From contig JAURWC010000084.1 in the NCBI GenBank assembly GCA_030655135.1, positions 372,001-436,000 of the forward strand: a DNA stretch of 64,000 bases, in the 5' to 3' direction. This DNA comes from Hyphomicrobiaceae bacterium (GTDB lineage Bacteria; Pseudomonadota; Alphaproteobacteria; Rhizobiales; Hyphomicrobiaceae). A model generated the notes under the pieces. That model saw only the letters and a program-made list of their open reading frames with translations. It made no database searches and was not told where the DNA came from. The position numbers and the translations under genes were made by a program. Within the stretch, counting starts at the first letter, position 1; each line of letters opens with the position of its first letter. Positions 20,991 to 29,435 of this stretch are shown here, piece by piece.

Positions 20991-21949
20991 ACCCCGGACT
21001 TTTCAATAGAAATACGGTAGTCGCGCTTGTCGACTAGCGCATTGAGATCTTCGTATCGCCAGCAAAACCCTTCCGCCGTCTGATGCGGTGTAAGGCTGGC
21101 AGTGGGTCCATGAACCCCGAACATTTTCGCAGCAACCTGCGGAAAGCCCGGTTTGAAAATCCATTCATAGATGACTTCAGCCGAAGAGTTTTCGGTAGCT
21201 GCTTTATGTTCCCACCAGAACTCGGTTGAACCCTTTTCAATCACCCGATGCAGAAACCGGGGCCACTGATACCGCACCTCAATCTTGCGGGTGTCGCCTG
21301 GCCTGGTTTCGGGAATGAAGATTGCTAGCTTCTTGCGCCTCAGCGTTTCCTGCGTCGGTATCCAATCGAGCTGAGCGTTCGTTTCGACGTCTCTGACTTT
21401 TACGCCCAATGGCCGGAATCCGACGAGTGCTTCAGCCTCATCGTCGGCAGCGATCCAAATCTCAAAGGCGTGCGCCGCATCGACCGGACAAACGACCTCG
21501 TAGTTCCGCGTCACGCACGCCGTTCCATCCGGCTCAACGATATGCTGAACGGACATCCGGCGGATATCTGTTCGAGGCCGGCCATTGTCTGGCCGAAAGA
21601 TCATTCTGGAAATTGCATTGCGGGAGTAGATCAGCAGATCTTCCCGCATTTGGCGTTCGCGCGCCAGCTCAGCCACCTCCGGTTTCGCGAGCAGCAGCAT
21701 CCACGAAAGTGCAGCCACGACGACGACCAGTAGCGCAAGCACGACTGCCAATGCGAACACGACCGGCAGGCTGAGTTTGTAAGTGCCATCAAGCGCGACA
21801 CCGCCAGCCTCCGCAACAAGGACATGGCCCGCGAACTCTCTCAACCGTTCTGACAGCCACCACAGCGTGGCCAAGCCGCCAAGAATGGAGACGACGCAAA
21901 GCGTCCAGATGGTCATGAGGCTACTAAAGAATTTTGGGAGAATGCGCAT
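20987..21949 (-). CDS. membrane-anchored protein of unknown function
   Basis: 320 residues: a first membrane helix (FSSLMTIWTLCVVSILGGLA), a short periplasmic loop, a second long helix (LSLPVVFALAVVLALLVVVV) and a soluble region of about 220 residues rich in beta-type segments (VVCPVDAAHAFEIWIAADDE, KKLAIFIPETRPGDTRKIEV). Orientation suggests this region is cytoplasmic. No motif recognised. Codon use matches its neighbours, with slightly lower G+C. Confidence 0.75.
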   Translation of the reverse strand: MRILPKFFSSLMTIWTLCVVSILGGLATLWWLSERLREFAGHVLVAEAGGVALDGTYKLSLPVVFALAVVLALLVVVVAALSWMLLLAKPEVAELARERQMREDLLIYSRNAISRMIFRPDNGRPRTDIRRMSVQHIVEPDGTACVTRNYEVVCPVDAAHAFEIWIAADDEAEALVGFRPLGVKVRDVETNAQLDWIPTQETLRRKKLAIFIPETRPGDTRKIEVRYQWPRFLHRVIEKGSTEFWWEHKAATENSSAEVIYEWIFKPGFPQVAAKMFGVHGPTASLTPHQTAEGFCWRYEDLNALVDKRDYRISIEKSGV

Positions 21950-22011
21950 GGTCCTCTCGTATCTTCGAGAGCCCCAAATTCCGTCAGCAAACGGATGACG
22001 TCAAGGCGCCT

Positions 22012-22509
22012 TTAACGCGCCGCCGGCGGCAGCACCAGCCGTTGGCCTGGGCGCAGGGGCGCGCCGCTCAACGCATTGGCCTGGTTGAGCGAAGCGACCG
22101 TTATGCCGTACCGCTCGGCGATGCCGTGCAGCGTATCGCCCGGCTGTACTTCCACCACCTGCGCATCAGACGGCACGCTCAACGCGCGCGTTGCTTGCGG
22201 TGCGGGCTGCGGTTGAAGCTTCGGTGTCTTCGCGCCGGGGCCGGCAGCTTTGCCTTCGATCACGCGCTGCGGATTGCCGTTCCATTGGAAGCGCTGTTCG
22301 CTCTGGTCGTGCGAATTGGCTGGCGGCGTCAGCGTCACAGGCCGGTCGCGATCAGGATTGCCCAATCCGGATTGCTGGGCGGGATCTATCGCACGCGCAC
22401 CGACGTATGATGCATCCTGGTCGGCGCAGCCAGATACGGCGAGGACAGCCGCCAATAGGGCAAGAGAGCCGGCGCGGGTTGCACGCCGTGAAGAGCGGAG
22501 ACGCAGCAC
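22012..22509 (-). CDS. LysM-domain lipoprotein
   Basis: 165 residues: a positively charged N-terminus, hydrophobic stretch and lipobox LAVSGC (Cys28), then a proline-rich linker and one C-terminal LysM domain (VVEVQPGDTLHGIAERYGIT to LRPGQRLVLPP) for binding peptidoglycan. The GTG at 22509 is chosen because GGAGG lies five bases upstream; an ATG at 22557 would add 16 residues without a good site. No peptidase domain follows the LysM, so it is not a complete NlpD-type protein. Confidence 0.82.
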   Translation of the reverse strand: MLRLRSSRRATRAGSLALLAAVLAVSGCADQDASYVGARAIDPAQQSGLGNPDRDRPVTLTPPANSHDQSEQRFQWNGNPQRVIEGKAAGPGAKTPKLQPQPAPQATRALSVPSDAQVVEVQPGDTLHGIAERYGITVASLNQANALSGAPLRPGQRLVLPPAAR

Positions 22510-22695
22510 AAAGTCCTCCGAAGGGAGAAAAGCCTGAAGCGGCGATTGATGCTGCATTCCCGTTAAAGCCCAATTAAGCCTGCTGGACCGGCAGATGGTA
22601 AGGGTGCCGGTGTTTTTCAACGATTTGGGCAGCCGAAGCGTTCCCTCACCTGCGGTGCCTCCGCATTAGGACAGGCAATTCAACAGGATGGGTCA

Positions 22696-23577
22696 ATGAC
22701 GGGGATCATTTGGAAGGCTGCCGTAACCATCGTCGCGCTCTACGGCGTCGTAATACTAAGCGCCTACGTCATGCAGCGGCGCCTAACGTATTTCCCCGAC
22801 ACGCAGCGCATCACACCTGCCAGCGTCAACCTGCCCACGGTTCAAGAACACACCTTGAACACTCCGGATGGCGAACGAGTGCTCGTCTGGTACGGCCGGG
22901 CGCAACCTGGCAATCCCACGCTGCTCTATTTTCACGGCAACGCGGGATCGTTCGAATTCCGCCAGGAGCGCATTCGTCGCTACATGGCGCGCGGCATCGG
23001 CATGTACATGATGACCTACCGCGGCTTCGGCGGCAGCACCGGCGTGCCCTCCGAACGCAGCAACGTCGCCGACGCACGCCTCGCCTATGACAGCCTCGTC
23101 GCCGAGGGCGTCAGGCCGGATGACATCATCGTCTACGGCGAGTCCTTAGGGTCCGGCATCGCCGTGCAGCTGGCGGCCGAAAAACCTGTCGGCGGACTCA
23201 TCCTCGATGCGCCCTACACCTCGCTCGTCGATGTCGCCGAAACGGTCTACCCCTACCTGCCCGCGCGCTGGCTGATGACGGATCGCTACGAGACCATGAA
23301 ATACATCGGCCGCGTGCACACGCCTCTTCTCGTCATGCAAGGCGAGTTGGACGAGGTCGTTCCCATTTCCATGGGCCGAGCCGTGTTCGCCGCCGCCAAC
23401 GAACCCAAGACCTTGAAGACATTCCCCGGTGCCGGCCATTCCGACCACTGGAATTTCGGCTCGTACGATGCCGCCTACGCGTGGCTCGACGCTTGGAAGG
23501 CGCGCAGCCTACCCCGGCAGGATAGCGCCACGACTGACGGCGCCGCATCGTTGCATCTCCCGCCCCCACCAAAATGA
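22696..23577 (+). CDS. alpha/beta hydrolase with N-terminal membrane anchor
   Basis: 293 residues: one membrane helix (AAVTIVALYGVVILSAYVM) and an alpha/beta hydrolase domain with oxyanion-region motif LLYFHGNAGSFEF, nucleophile elbow VYGESLGSGIAVQLA, the acid near MQGELDEVVP and the histidine in FPGAGHSDHWNFG. It resembles the Bem46/ABHD13 group of poorly characterised esterases. Substrate unknown. Transcribed alone. Confidence 0.85.
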   Translation: MTGIIWKAAVTIVALYGVVILSAYVMQRRLTYFPDTQRITPASVNLPTVQEHTLNTPDGERVLVWYGRAQPGNPTLLYFHGNAGSFEFRQERIRRYMARGIGMYMMTYRGFGGSTGVPSERSNVADARLAYDSLVAEGVRPDDIIVYGESLGSGIAVQLAAEKPVGGLILDAPYTSLVDVAETVYPYLPARWLMTDRYETMKYIGRVHTPLLVMQGELDEVVPISMGRAVFAAANEPKTLKTFPGAGHSDHWNFGSYDAAYAWLDAWKARSLPRQDSATTDGAASLHLPPPPK

Positions 23578-23683
23578 TGCCCACTGACCGTCACAGGAAT
23601 GACTTGCCCAGAGGTTTGTCTGCCCGCGCCTTTAACGCACAAGGCCGCTTAAACGCGCGCTCTAACAAAATAGGATCGATGTC

Positions 23684-23989
23684 ATGATCAAATTCCGCCA
23701 AACCTGCATCGCTGCCGCCGCACTGGCAATCTCTGCCGGTTCCGCCTATGCGGCCGATGCAATTGGCATTCCGGCCTGCGACGACTTCCTTACGAAGTAT
23801 GACGCCTGCATCAGCGCGAAAGTGCCCGCGGAGCAGCAGGCGCAGACCAAAGCACCGCTCGACGGCATGCGCGCACAGTGGAAGGCCGCGGCGGCCAATC
23901 CGCAATCCAAGACAGCGCTAGAAACGGGCTGCAAACAGATGGCCGACGCCGTCAAGCAGCAAACCGCTGCATTGAGCTGCACGTGGTAA
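23684..23989 (+). CDS. small exported four-cysteine protein
   Basis: 101 residues: signal peptide ending SAGSAYAADA, then a mature domain of about 75 residues, largely helical, with four cysteines in a CX9C pair (CDDFLTKYDAC) and a CX15C pair near the C-terminus. The spacing recalls helical-hairpin proteins stapled by two disulfides. Function unknown; periplasmic location inferred. Confidence 0.75.
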   Translation: MIKFRQTCIAAAALAISAGSAYAADAIGIPACDDFLTKYDACISAKVPAEQQAQTKAPLDGMRAQWKAAAANPQSKTALETGCKQMADAVKQQTAALSCTW

Positions 23990-24034
23990 GGCAGGATCGC
24001 CAGGGCCGCAACGCAGTGGCCCGTTGAAACGCGA

Positions 24035-24067
24035 ATGGCCCGGATGCTGAGTGAGCATCCGGGCCAT
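24035..24067 (-). terminator. hairpin terminator downstream of rpsU
   Basis: Perfect 14-base stem ATGGCCCGGATGCT / AGCATCCGGGCCAT around GAGTG. On the minus strand it lies just after the rpsU stop and is followed by a short T-containing stretch (TTCGCGTTT). It also lies downstream of the convergent gene ending at 23989 and may serve both. Confidence 0.65.
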
Positions 24068-24093
24068 CCGGCAAAATCTCGATTGTCGAAGGC

Positions 24094-24477
24094 TTAGCCT
24101 TCGCTGCCGCCAAAGCGCGAACCACCACCAGCGCCACCGCCGAAACCGCCGCCGCCACCAGCACCGCCGCCGAAGCCACCACCGGCCGGACGTCCGCCAG
24201 CGCCGCCAGGACCACCGCGGCCAGGAGCGCCCTTGCCACCCGGGCCACCGCGGGCCGGAGCTGCCTTACCGGGCAACAGACCTTCGCGCTGCAGCTTCTT
24301 GCGGGCCAGCTTGCGGGCGCGGCGTACAGCCTCTGCCTTCTCGCGAGCTTTCTTTTCAGACGGCTTTTCGAAGTAGTTCCGGAGCTTCATCTCACGGAAG
24401 ATACCCTCGCGCTGCATCTTCTTCTTGAGCGCCTTGAGGGCCTGATCGACATTGTTGTCGCGGACGAGAACCTGCAC
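24094..24477 (-). CDS. rpsU: 30S ribosomal protein bS21 with a glycine-rich C-terminal extension
   Basis: The first 70 residues are standard bS21 ([50 protein letters not shown]). After LLPGK the protein continues for about 55 residues of Gly, Ala, Pro and Arg repeats ([27 protein letters not shown]), unlike the short E. coli protein. A GTG start at 24477 with AAGGA upstream matches the family; a longer frame begins at 24537. It follows purK by 165 bases. Confidence 0.92.
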   Translation of the reverse strand: MQVLVRDNNVDQALKALKKKMQREGIFREMKLRNYFEKPSEKKAREKAEAVRRARKLARKKLQREGLLPGKAAPARGGPGGKGAPGRGGPGGAGGRPAGGGFGGGAGGGGGFGGGAGGGSRFGGSEG

Positions 24478-24642
24478 GCTATTGCTATCCTTCGGTGCTG
24501 TTTTCGGTTGTGGGTGAATAAACAAAGCCCAAAGCACAGCCGCCTGTTCGGCGCCCGGCTTCAGGGTGTCGGATTGGCCGCCTGTCTAACAGACAACAGG
24601 GTGTATGTCCATGGGCCGAAAACACGTTCCACCAGCAACTGT

Positions 24643-25743
24643 TTAGCCGCTTTTCGGCACGTCGGCACGGGGTCGCAGACGCGTAATATGGCCCATTTTA
24701 CGGCCCGGACGGGCTTCATTCTTGCCGTAGAGGTGCAGCCCCGCCGAAGGCTCTGCCGCCAGCCGCGGCCAGGCATCCACATCGTCGCCGATCAGATTCT
24801 GCATCACGGCATCGGAATGCCGCACTGTAGGGCCCAGGGGCCACCCCGCCACTGCACGGATGTGATTCTCGAACTGGCTGACCGCGCAGGCATCGATCGT
24901 CCAGTGCCCCGAATTGTGCACCCGCGGCGCGATCTCGTTGACCATCAGCGCCTCGGCGCCCTCCCGCGCGGCATAGAACATCTCGACCGCCAGCACGCCG
25001 GTGTAGTCCAGGGCTTCGGCGATGGCGCCGGCGATCTCACGTGCGCGGGCAGCATGATCGAGCCCGAGCGGCGACGGCACGCTCGACGTATCGAGAATGC
25101 CGTCGCGGTGCGTGTTGATGGGAATGTCGTAGAATGCCAGTTCCCCCGTCACGCCACGCGCGACGAGCACCGACACCTCGAAATCGAACGGCACGAATCC
25201 TTCCAGGATCGCAGCGTCCGTGCCAAGCGCCGCGAATGCGTCGGCCAAGTCAGTGCCTTTGGCGATGCGAGCCTGCCCCTTGCCGTCGTAGCCAAAGCGG
25301 CGCGTTTTCAGGATCGCCTTGCCGCCGGTGATCGCCAGCGCCGTTTTGAAGTCGGCAGGGCTGGAGACGGCAGCGAACGGCGCCACCGCAATCCCCAAGT
25401 CTGTGATGAACGTCTTCTCGACCAGCCGGTCCTGCGCGATTTCCAACGCTTTCGCGCCCGGCCGCAACGGCGCGCTGAGGCCGGCTGCAGAGACGGCTGC
25501 CAGCGGCACATTCTCGAACTCGTACGTCACGACCGCCACGCTTTCGGCAAACGCGCGGATGGCGGCTGCGTCTTCGTAGGATCCCACGGTCGATTTTACA
25601 GACACGTCGAACGCCGGGCCCGGCGCGTCGCCATAGACATGGCAGCGGAACCCCAGCCGGGCAGCGGCCATCGCCAGCATGCGCCCCAACTGGCCGCTGC
25701 CGAGGATGCCGATCGTGGACCCGGGAAGCAGCGCCTTGCTCAT
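24643..25743 (-). CDS. purK: 5-(carboxyamino)imidazole ribonucleotide synthase
   Basis: PurK carboxylates aminoimidazole ribonucleotide with ATP and bicarbonate to give N5-CAIR, the substrate of PurE encoded just upstream. The 366-residue ATP-grasp enzyme opens with IGILGSGQLGRMLAMAAARL, has VTYEFENVP, ILKTRRFGYDGKGQ (lysine of the ATP site), EMFYAA and NEIAPRVHNSGHWTIDAC. ATG at 25743 lies eight bases after the purE stop; the longer in-frame version would overlap purE. Confidence 0.95.
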   Translation of the reverse strand: MSKALLPGSTIGILGSGQLGRMLAMAAARLGFRCHVYGDAPGPAFDVSVKSTVGSYEDAAAIRAFAESVAVVTYEFENVPLAAVSAAGLSAPLRPGAKALEIAQDRLVEKTFITDLGIAVAPFAAVSSPADFKTALAITGGKAILKTRRFGYDGKGQARIAKGTDLADAFAALGTDAAILEGFVPFDFEVSVLVARGVTGELAFYDIPINTHRDGILDTSSVPSPLGLDHAARAREIAGAIAEALDYTGVLAVEMFYAAREGAEALMVNEIAPRVHNSGHWTIDACAVSQFENHIRAVAGWPLGPTVRHSDAVMQNLIGDDVDAWPRLAAEPSAGLHLYGKNEARPGRKMGHITRLRPRADVPKSG

Positions 25744-25750
25744 ATCGTGC

Positions 25751-26245
25751 TCACTCGTCCTTGGGGGTGTCGGCAACGCCGGCGGTCTGCTTGGCCCGGA
25801 GCGCGGTGACGCGCTCGGCCAGCGCTGGATCGGAAAGGGCCAGGATCTGCGCCGCCAGCAACCCTGCGTTCGTCGCCCCCGGCTCGCCGATCGCCAGCGT
25901 GCCAACGGGAATACCGGCTGGCATCTGCACGATGGAATAGAGGCTGTCCTTGCCCGAGAGCGCCTTCGATTTCACCGGCACGCCCAGTACCGGCAACGCC
26001 GTGAGCGATGCGGTCATGCCTGGCAGATGCGCCGCCCCGCCAGCACCGGCAATGATCACCTTGAGCCCCCGTCCCGAGGCTTCCTTGGCATACTTGTACA
26101 GGCGATCTGGCGTCCGGTGCGCCGAAACGATCTTCGTTTCGTATGGCACCTGGAGGGTATCAAGCACTTCGGCCGAACACTTCAGCGTGGGCCAGTCAGA
26201 CTGGCTGCCCATGATGATGCCGACGAGGGCGGTCGTATTGGCCAT
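25751..26245 (-). CDS. purE: N5-carboxyaminoimidazole ribonucleotide mutase
   Basis: PurE moves the carboxyl group of N5-CAIR to C4 in purine synthesis. The 164-residue protein has the class I signature [15 protein letters not shown], the catalytic histidine in [24 protein letters not shown] and [13 protein letters not shown] at 26245 is preceded by AAGG. First gene of purE-purK. Confidence 0.95.
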   Translation of the reverse strand: MANTTALVGIIMGSQSDWPTLKCSAEVLDTLQVPYETKIVSAHRTPDRLYKYAKEASGRGLKVIIAGAGGAAHLPGMTASLTALPVLGVPVKSKALSGKDSLYSIVQMPAGIPVGTLAIGEPGATNAGLLAAQILALSDPALAERVTALRAKQTAGVADTPKDE

Positions 26246-26424
26246 GTTGCCTTGGTCCCGCAAAAGGAAAGCGGGGGTTTATCGGAACCCCGTATCGGCG
26301 GCAAGCACCCAGTGTCACGGCCGGTAGCCTGCATTAATGAACGGCGCGCCTTGCCGGCCGGCAAATCCAAGCAGTTCCGATTGCCGTGCACCCATTTCAG
26401 TGGAAAAACGATAGGGCGACCGGC

Positions 26425-26634
26425 TCAGGCGATGATGTCGGGCAGCAGCTGATCCTCAACCGCCTGGATCTGATCCTTCACCGACAGCTTCTTTTTCTTG
26501 AGCCGCCGGACCAACAGCTGGTCTGCCGTGCCGCTGGCTTCAAGCGTCACGATTTCATCATCGAGCACGCGATGTTCGTCGCGCAGCTTTACAAGCTGTT
26601 CGCGCAGCTCACGATCGTTTTGACGCTGCTGCAT
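26425..26634 (-). CDS. DUF465 (YdcH-like) small helical protein
   Basis: 69 residues forming an almost continuous helical hairpin: RELREQLVKLRDEHRVLDDE then LLVRRLKKKKLSVKDQIQAV. The RRLKKKKLxxKDxI motif defines the DUF465 family, whose role is unknown. A second family member is encoded divergently at 26901. Confidence 0.85.
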   Translation of the reverse strand: MQQRQNDRELREQLVKLRDEHRVLDDEIVTLEASGTADQLLVRRLKKKKLSVKDQIQAVEDQLLPDIIA

Positions 26635-26900
26635 TGGTCTTCGCTCGTTCCCCGCCGTGTTCGTCCGCGCTTTGACCGCAGTTGAGCCCAAGTATCAGGC
26701 CAATTCTGATTCTACGCAAGCAACCCGCGCAAATGCCGCTCGTATTTGTTTTTGTAAACAGAATGTTACGACTAGCTTCCGCAGTTGATATGTATCCTAC
26801 AACGCGCCACAAACCGTCGCTAAAGAAGTCGCGCGAGAGATTGGACAAGCCGTTGTAAATCTGTCACCCTACCTATCTCTTCAACTCTGAGAAGGAGGAA

Positions 26901-27074
26901 ATGATGGCGTTAACGGCACATCTCCAGGAGCTTTCAGAGAAGCATCGACAATTGGAGCGCCGAATACACGAAGAAGTGTGCAGGCCAGGGTCGGACGACC
27001 TTGAGATCCGCCGCCTCAAGCAAGAAAAACTCAAGCTCAAGGACGAAATCACGCGTCTCGAAACGCGGCATTGA
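26901..27074 (+). CDS. second DUF465-family protein
   Basis: 57 residues with a strong ribosome-binding site (AAGGAGGAA directly before ATG). Sequence: HLQELSEKHRQLERRIHEEV, then EIRRLKQEKLKLKDEITRLE, the same hairpin and RRLKxxKLxxKDxI motif as the gene at 26425, so the two are divergent paralogues. Followed by an intrinsic terminator, indicating a monocistronic unit. Confidence 0.85.
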   Translation: MMALTAHLQELSEKHRQLERRIHEEVCRPGSDDLEIRRLKQEKLKLKDEITRLETRH

Positions 27075-27084
27075 GTTTCATTTG

Positions 27085-27117
27085 AGGCGGTCCAGCAGGG
27101 CCGCCTTTCGCATTTTT
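27085..27117 (+). terminator. intrinsic terminator of the DUF465 gene
   Basis: Stem AGGCGGTCC / GGGCCGCCT (one G-U pair) with loop AGCA, followed by TTCGCATTTTT, eleven bases after the stop codon of the gene ending at 27074. Confidence 0.8.
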
Positions 27118-27255
27118 GATGCACGCCGCTGGCCCGAACACCAATCACATTGGCCAGCCGCTCCCGATTGAGGGCACTGAATTTGCTGCGCGCCGCACCA
27201 CTGCGGCGCGCATTTTGTTTGCCGCGCCCCGCCGATCGCACGCGTCACCGCACGG

Positions 27256-28881
27256 CTAGGCGTCCTTTGCCATCTCGCGCAGCTTGAATTTCTGGATCTT
27301 GCCGGTGCTCGTCTTTGGCACCTCGGTGAAGATGACGTGGCGCGGCGCCTTGTAGCGCGCCAGATGCTGCAGGCACCAGGCCACGATCTCGTCAGCCGTC
27401 GCTTCCGTGCCGGTCTTCAGCTCGATGAACGCGCAGGGCGTTTCGCCCCACTTTTCGTCAGGCTTCGCCACCACCGCGCAGTAGGCGACGGACGGGTGCT
27501 TGTAGAGAACGTCCTCCACCTCGATCGAGGAAATGTTCTCGCCACCTGAAATGATGACGTCCTTGGAGCGGTCCTTCAGCTGGATGTAGCCGTCCGGATG
27601 CAGCACGCCGAGATCGCCGGAATGGAACCACCCGCCCGCGAACGCTTCGGCTGAAGCCTCTTCGTTCTTAAGGTAACCCTTCATGACGATGTTGCCGCGG
27701 AACATGACTTCGCCCAGCGTTTCGCCGTCGGCCGGTACAGGTGCCATCGTCTCGGGATCCAGCACCGTCAAATCTTCCAGCGCGTGATAACGCACGCCCT
27801 GGCGGGCTTTCTTTGCCCCGCGGCCGGCCCGATCCAGTTCATCCCACTCGGGCTGCCACTCGTTCACCGTCGCCGGCCCATACGTTTCCGTCAGGCCGTA
27901 CAGATGCGTCAGCTTGAAGCCCGCGTCGCCCATGGCATCCATGACGGCAATCGGCGGCGGTGCCGCAGCATGCGCAAACGATACCTGCTGCGGAAACGTC
28001 TTGCGCTCGTCCGGCTTGGCATTCAGGAGCGTCGCCATCACGATCGGCGCGCCCGAAATGTGCGTCACGCCATGCTCGGCAATAGCTTCGTACATCGCCT
28101 GCGCCCGCACCCAGCGCAGGCACACGTGGGTGCCGCCCACTGTCGACAGCGACCAGGGAAAGCACCAGCCGTTGCAATGGAACATCGGCAGCGTCCACAG
28201 ATACACGGGATGCTTGCCCATGGCCGTGTTGATGACGTTGGCGTAGCACATCAGCGCCGCGCCGCGATGATGGTAGACGACGCCTTTCGGATTGCCGGTC
28301 GTGCCCGACGTATAGTTGAGGCTGATCGCCTCCCACTCGTCTTCCGGCATGCGCCAGGCAAAGTCCGGATCGCCGTCTGCGATCCACGCCTCGTAATCCA
28401 GGTTGGACAACGCTTCGCCGTCCTGCGGAAATTCCGTGTCGTTGTAGTCGATGACGATCGGCGTTGCCTCCGCTCTTGCCAACGCATCCTTCGTCAACGC
28501 CGAAAATTCGCGATCCGTGATCAGCAGCTTCGTTTCCGCATGATCGAGCTGAAACGCGACGATCGCCGCATCGAGCCGCGTGTTGATGCAGTGAAGCACC
28601 GCGCCCGTCATCGGCACGGCATAGTGCGCCTCCAGCATCGGCGGCGTATTCGACAACATCACCGAAACAGTGTCGCCAGGCCGGATGCCGGCTGCCACGA
28701 GCTTGGACGCCAGCTTCCTTGCACGTGCATAGAATTGTGCGTAGCTGACCCGCTGGTTGCCGTGAATGATCGCCGTGTGATCCGGATAAACCAGCGCCGA
28801 CCGCGCCAGCATCGTGATCGGCGTCAATGGCTGGTAGTTAGCGGGGTTCTTTTCAAGGCCATTCAGGTAGGCATGGGTCAT
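27256..28881 (-). CDS. acyl-CoA synthetase (AMP-forming), medium-chain / methylthiopropionate-CoA ligase type
   Basis: 541 residues of the ANL superfamily: ATP-binding P-loop-like SLNYTSGTTGNPKGVVYHHR, second motif LYGLTETYGPATVNEW, hinge region GGWFHSGDLGVLHPDGYIQL, and catalytic lysine in PKTSTGKIQKFKLRE. Features such as MFHCNGWCFPW and the C-terminus suit the group that includes DmdB-like ligases and fatty acyl-CoA synthetases; the substrate cannot be fixed. ATG at 28881 gives the family start THAYLNGLEKNPANYQPLTP. Confidence 0.9.
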   Translation of the reverse strand: MTHAYLNGLEKNPANYQPLTPITMLARSALVYPDHTAIIHGNQRVSYAQFYARARKLASKLVAAGIRPGDTVSVMLSNTPPMLEAHYAVPMTGAVLHCINTRLDAAIVAFQLDHAETKLLITDREFSALTKDALARAEATPIVIDYNDTEFPQDGEALSNLDYEAWIADGDPDFAWRMPEDEWEAISLNYTSGTTGNPKGVVYHHRGAALMCYANVINTAMGKHPVYLWTLPMFHCNGWCFPWSLSTVGGTHVCLRWVRAQAMYEAIAEHGVTHISGAPIVMATLLNAKPDERKTFPQQVSFAHAAAPPPIAVMDAMGDAGFKLTHLYGLTETYGPATVNEWQPEWDELDRAGRGAKKARQGVRYHALEDLTVLDPETMAPVPADGETLGEVMFRGNIVMKGYLKNEEASAEAFAGGWFHSGDLGVLHPDGYIQLKDRSKDVIISGGENISSIEVEDVLYKHPSVAYCAVVAKPDEKWGETPCAFIELKTGTEATADEIVAWCLQHLARYKAPRHVIFTEVPKTSTGKIQKFKLREMAKDA

Positions 28882-29102
28882 CAAGGAAATCCGGTCGAAA
28901 AATGTTCGGCGTAAAAATCAAGCTATCGAAGGCGATAGACCTGGGCAACGGGCAACCCCTACGATAGCGCGCGGCGGTCTCGTTCCACAAATCGCGCTTT
29001 ACCGCGACCATGCGCCGCTTTGCGCCAGAACGCTGAAGAACGGCCAACTCGCCGTGGCGCCGGCAGATGGCCCGCCAGCCAGAGACATGAATGGGGAGAA
29101 GG

Positions 29103-29345
29103 ATGAGCGAGCCGAAAGCTGAAACCAATAAGCAGCTGCTGCACCTTGTGTTCGGCGGCGAACTGGAAACGCTCGACGGCGTGACGTTCCGCGATCCGCA
29201 CAATTTGGATATCGTCGGCCTATACCCCAGCTACGCCGAGGCCGTCGTAGCCTGGAAGGGCGCCGCCCAGCGCAGCGTTGACAACGCCCTGACCCGCTAC
29301 TTCATTGTACACATGCACCGGCTGCTCGATCCTGAAAAAAGCTGA
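29103..29345 (+). CDS. DUF4170 protein
   Basis: 80 residues, cytoplasmic, beginning MSEPKAETNKQLLHLVFGGE, with DPHNLDIVGLYPSYAEAVVA WKGAAQRSVDNA and ending RYFIVHMHRLLDPEK; this matches the short DUF4170 family of alphaproteobacteria. ATG at 29103 has GGGGAGAAGG upstream; an ATG at 29091 is in frame but less well placed. It lies 90 bases before the ABC exporter, often its neighbour. Role unknown. Confidence 0.85.
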   Translation: MSEPKAETNKQLLHLVFGGELETLDGVTFRDPHNLDIVGLYPSYAEAVVAWKGAAQRSVDNALTRYFIVHMHRLLDPEKS

Positions 29346-29435
29346 GCATCGCCAATATTTTCGGCGCAGGCCGGAGTGGACGCTTGGCGGATCGGCGCGC
29401 GGGGCTTAACAAGAACGCGCCGGATTAAACCGGCA

